Of a stretch of 6,263 nucleotides of DNA, positions 3,546-6,263 are shown in pieces. A program made the position numbers and the translations under genes. Numbering within the stretch: the first letter of the stretch is position 1; each line of letters opens with the position of its first letter. The stretch is from Candidatus Omnitrophota bacterium (GTDB lineage Bacteria; Omnitrophota; Koll11; Tantalellales; Tantalellaceae). The stretch lies in contig JADGBB010000061.1 of assembly GCA_015231715.1 (NCBI GenBank), positions 1-6,263 on the forward strand, given 5' to 3'. The notes below the pieces were generated by a model that was not told the DNA's origin, did not search any database, and saw nothing but the letters and a program-made list of their open reading frames with translations.

Positions 3546-6263
3546 TTATGGACGGTATTCTTGGAGTTTCTTTTTTAGGTCGTCTATGTCTATGGGTTTT
3601 GTTACATATCCGTTCATTCCGGAATTTAGGCAGTCGGTTTTTATCCATTCTCCAGCATGAGCAGTTAGTGCTATTATGGGCACTTTTTTATCTATGGTTT
3701 TTCTTATTATCGTTGTAGCTTCTATGCCGCTTTTAACCGGCATTCTTAGGTCCATTAGAATAACGTCATACTTATTCTTTTTGGCTTGTTCTATCGCTTC
3801 ATAGCCGTCACATGCGAAATGTATTTCACATCCGGACATTTCGAGTACGAGCTTAATAAGTTCCCTTTGATCCGCATTGTCTTCGGCTATAAGGATCTTC
3901 ATGCCGGATATATCAGCTTCCTTTTCACTTTGATCTATCCGTGCCGAAACTGTTTTTTTTGTGCACTCCACGCCTTTTTGGAATTTTATAGAAAATGTAA
4001 ATTTAGAACCTTGACCCTCTATTGATTCTACAGCTACTTCTCCTCCCATACTTTTTACAAGTGTTTCGACTATATGCAGCCCTAATCCAACCCCGTCTTT
4101 CTCTTTCCCAAATTCATTAAACCTGGTATAAGGTTCAAAAACATACGGTATCTTATCTTTTGATATACCTACACCTGTATCTTCAACTACAAATTTTACA
4201 ACATTAAATTCATCATCTTTTTTATTGTTGATAATATCCACTGTAACCAATATTTTCCCTTTAATGGTATACTTAATTGCATTACTGCATAAATTGTCTA
4301 ATATTTGTTTTATTCTAAGCTCATCTCCACATAAGTGTTTCGGGACTTTTTCCATGACTTCAAAAATAAAATCAATATTTTTATTTCCTATAAGCATTTT
4401 TGCCGTATCCGTAACATCTTCAATCAATCCGGATAATTCGAACATTTTGTAAACCAGGCGTACTCTGCCTTTTTCCAATGCCGCAACATCAACAATATCT
4501 TCTATTAAACCTATAAGATCATTACCTTTTCTTTTTATTGTTCCGCAATACTTTTTTTGTTCTTTATTCAGAGGAGTATTTGATAATAGATCACAAAACC
4601 CATTTATTACATTCATAGGCGTACGAATATCATGAGAAATATTCAAGAGGAATTCGGTTTTCAAAGCGCTGCCATCTTCAGCTCTTTTTTTAGCTTCCAT
4701 TAGCGCAGATTCTGTTTTTTTTCGTTCGGTAATATCTTCGACTAAAGACCAAATATGCTGTACCCCATCGGTGCTAGTGATGACCATCCCATTAAGTAAA
4801 ATAGGGACGCGTTCTCCTGTTTTATTTATATATTCCTTTTCATAAGGGCCATACTTACCAACTTCACGGAGAAGTCGAAGCTGTTCAGCTTCCTGATCAG
4901 CATATTCTTTTGGCGTTATATCCCAATAAGTTAATTTCAATACTTCCTCATAGGTATAATTTATTATGTTCAAGTATGCCTGATTTGCCTCAGTAAGCGT
5001 ACCATCCATTTTACACATGGCCATGCCTATAGGAGACGTTTCAAACATGATCCTGAATTTTTCTTCGCTGTATTTTAACGCATTCAATGTTTTCCTGCGT
5101 TCGGTAATGTCCATGAAATTAGCTACAATTTTTTCTAATTCACCGTTCTCGCCGAATAACGGCATAGCATTGACGGATACAATAACAAAAACATCGCTAT
5201 CAGGTTTTTTTATACCCATAATATAATTATGGATTGACCTTCGCGTTGAAATAACTTTATTCACGGGATAATCTTCTTCTTTGATTTTTGTCAGATCTTC
5301 GTTGACAAAATACCATATAGGTTCAATGGAACTTTTTCTCATTATTTGGTCATTTGTTAAGCCCGTGATCCTGGAAGCTTCGGAGTTAGCGAATATGATG
5401 CTCGCGTCTTTCGCGTAAACTACCACGCCAACAAGTAATCCGTTTAATGTGGATCTGTATAATTCTTCGGTATTCCGCAAAGCCGACTCAACTTTTTTTC
5501 GATCGGTTATATCTCTAAATATTCCCTGAAGAACTTTTTTTCCGTTCAATTCCATCAAACTTGAACTAATTTCAACGGGTATTATTTTGTCTTCGCGGCT
5601 GCGTACATAAGTGTCTTTGCTAGATATAAGTTTATTTTTTTGTATGCATTCTTGAAAAATTTCAATGTACATACCTTCTTCAGCTTCAGGATGCAGTTTT
5701 GTGTAATGCATGCCGATTATTTCATTTACCGGTAATCCTAGAAGTTCCCCCGCTTTGGTATTGGCATCAATTATATTTCCGGTTTCCATATCCGCTAAAA
5801 AAATTGCGTCATTAGCATATTCAATGGTTTTGTGATATTGCTCCTCTCTTTTCTGTAAAACTTGTTTGGCCAATAACCGTTCCGTAGCGTCACGTACCAC
5901 AGCCATCAAATACCTTTTTTCGGATATCACAATTAGGTTAAGATTAACATCGGCCTCAAATATGGTTCCATCATAACGTTTATGTCTCCATTCAAAATTC
6001 TGAGGGTTTCCAAGGTACGCAGCTTTAATTATTTTCTGGGCTTTTTCTTTGGAACAAAATCCATCAGACTGCTTTTCAGGTGATAATTCATATGGTTTTT
6101 TCCCAATTATTTGATCTTTGCTTTTGAAACCGAACATTTCAAGAGTTCTGGAATTGCAGTCAACAAAAACATCCCCATCCATTGTAAAAATAGCATCATT
6201 TGCTGATTCAAATAAAGTGCGGTATCTTTCTTCTTTTTCCTCAAGTAAACACGTTGATTTCCG
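3546..6263 (-). CDS. hybrid sensor histidine kinase with at least four PAS units and a receiver, 5'-truncated
   Basis: The frame is open to the window edge, 27 codons beyond the internal ATG at 6182. Those codons (EERYRTLFESANDAIF) are the start of a PAS domain, so the real start lies outside; 905 residues are visible. PAS/PAC units cover about 12-130, 139-257, 264-391 and 399-516, three of them ending in DIT-[ED]-R[RK]K-like linkers and the first in DATERL. The HisKA phospho-acceptor is His544 in NISHDIRTPMN. The HATPase domain has the N box (RIKQILDNLCSNAIKYT, 650-666), G1 (EDTGVGI), F box (FEPYTRF) and G2 (GVGLGLHIV). The receiver (787-902) has acidic residues at 794-795, Asp838 in ILMDLRMP, Thr867 and Lys889, so every catalytic residue is present. 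Autophosphorylation of His544 and transfer to Asp838 are expected. No membrane segment is visible, so it is either cytoplasmic or anchored by a part outside the window. The signal sensed and the downstream partner cannot be read from here. Confidence 0.97.
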   Translation of the reverse strand, partial: RKSTCLLEEKEERYRTLFESANDAIFTMDGDVFVDCNSRTLEMFGFKSKDQIIGKKPYELSPEKQSDGFCSKEKAQKIIKAAYLGNPQNFEWRHKRYDGTIFEADVNLNLIVISEKRYLMAVVRDATERLLAKQVLQKREEQYHKTIEYANDAIFLADMETGNIIDANTKAGELLGLPVNEIIGMHYTKLHPEAEEGMYIEIFQECIQKNKLISSKDTYVRSREDKIIPVEISSSLMELNGKKVLQGIFRDITDRKKVESALRNTEELYRSTLNGLLVGVVVYAKDASIIFANSEASRITGLTNDQIMRKSSIEPIWYFVNEDLTKIKEEDYPVNKVISTRRSIHNYIMGIKKPDSDVFVIVSVNAMPLFGENGELEKIVANFMDITERRKTLNALKYSEEKFRIMFETSPIGMAMCKMDGTLTEANQAYLNIINYTYEEVLKLTYWDITPKEYADQEAEQLRLLREVGKYGPYEKEYINKTGERVPILLNGMVITSTDGVQHIWSLVEDITERKKTESALMEAKKRAEDGSALKTEFLLNISHDIRTPMNVINGFCDLLSNTPLNKEQKKYCGTIKRKGNDLIGLIEDIVDVAALEKGRVRLVYKMFELSGLIEDVTDTAKMLIGNKNIDFIFEVMEKVPKHLCGDELRIKQILDNLCSNAIKYTIKGKILVTVDIINNKKDDEFNVVKFVVEDTGVGISKDKIPYVFEPYTRFNEFGKEKDGVGLGLHIVETLVKSMGGEVAVESIEGQGSKFTFSIKFQKGVECTKKTVSARIDQSEKEADISGMKILIAEDNADQRELIKLVLEMSGCEIHFACDGYEAIEQAKKNKYDVILMDLRMPVKSGIEATTIIRKTIDKKVPIIALTAHAGEWIKTDCLNSGMNGYVTKPIDIDDLKKKLQEYRP

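Noticed and set aside
3786..5226. Plus-strand open frames within the histidine kinase gene
   Set aside because: They lie antisense to a fully conserved kinase frame and show no domain or start signal of their own.

Overview
The window looks like a bacterial chromosome of moderately low G+C content, from an organism with a Gram-negative-style secretory and two-component repertoire. Candidatus Omnitrophota (OP3) is my best guess. It rests only on the style of the long secreted protein, the TTCG-loop hairpins and the dispersed palindromes, so it is a weak inference. The window holds parts of three protein genes, one tRNA gene, one broken small gene and a dense cluster of inverted repeats.

Layout from left to right. 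(1) Positions 2-295 (+) hold the 3' end of a membrane protein that stops right after a HAMP-like linker. (2) A near-consensus promoter at 336-364 drives a complete tRNA-Leu(GAG) with an encoded CCA at 379-464. (3) Positions 459-660 are packed with palindromes. A REP-like hairpin starts in the last bases of the tRNA. It is followed by a TTC-loop hairpin, a hairpin with T-runs on both strands that looks like a bidirectional terminator, and a G+C-rich hairpin that carries an inverted copy of the tRNA 3' strand. (4) On the minus strand, 669-897 is a small gene with a good ribosome binding site and an extended -10 promoter, but its coding is spread over three frames. It is either decayed, mis-sequenced, or (less likely) frameshifted in translation. 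(5) Positions 1030-3483 (+) encode an 817-residue predicted secreted protein. It joins a degenerate kinase-type catalytic loop, two blocks of pentapeptide repeats and a C-terminal region I do not recognise. (6) A 61-bp pair of degenerate direct repeats separates this gene from (7), a convergent hybrid sensor histidine kinase on the minus strand (3546-6263). That kinase has at least four PAS units, a complete HisKA/HATPase core and a fused receiver domain, and its start lies beyond the window.

The genes do not form an operon: the two long ones converge, and the tRNA has its own promoter. I see no shared pathway. The most unusual items are the secreted protein (catalytic Asp replaced by His, fused to a pentapeptide-repeat segment), the interrupted inverted duplication of the tRNA-Leu tail, and the three-frame minus-strand gene, which has a canonical slippery heptamer at its second frame change.
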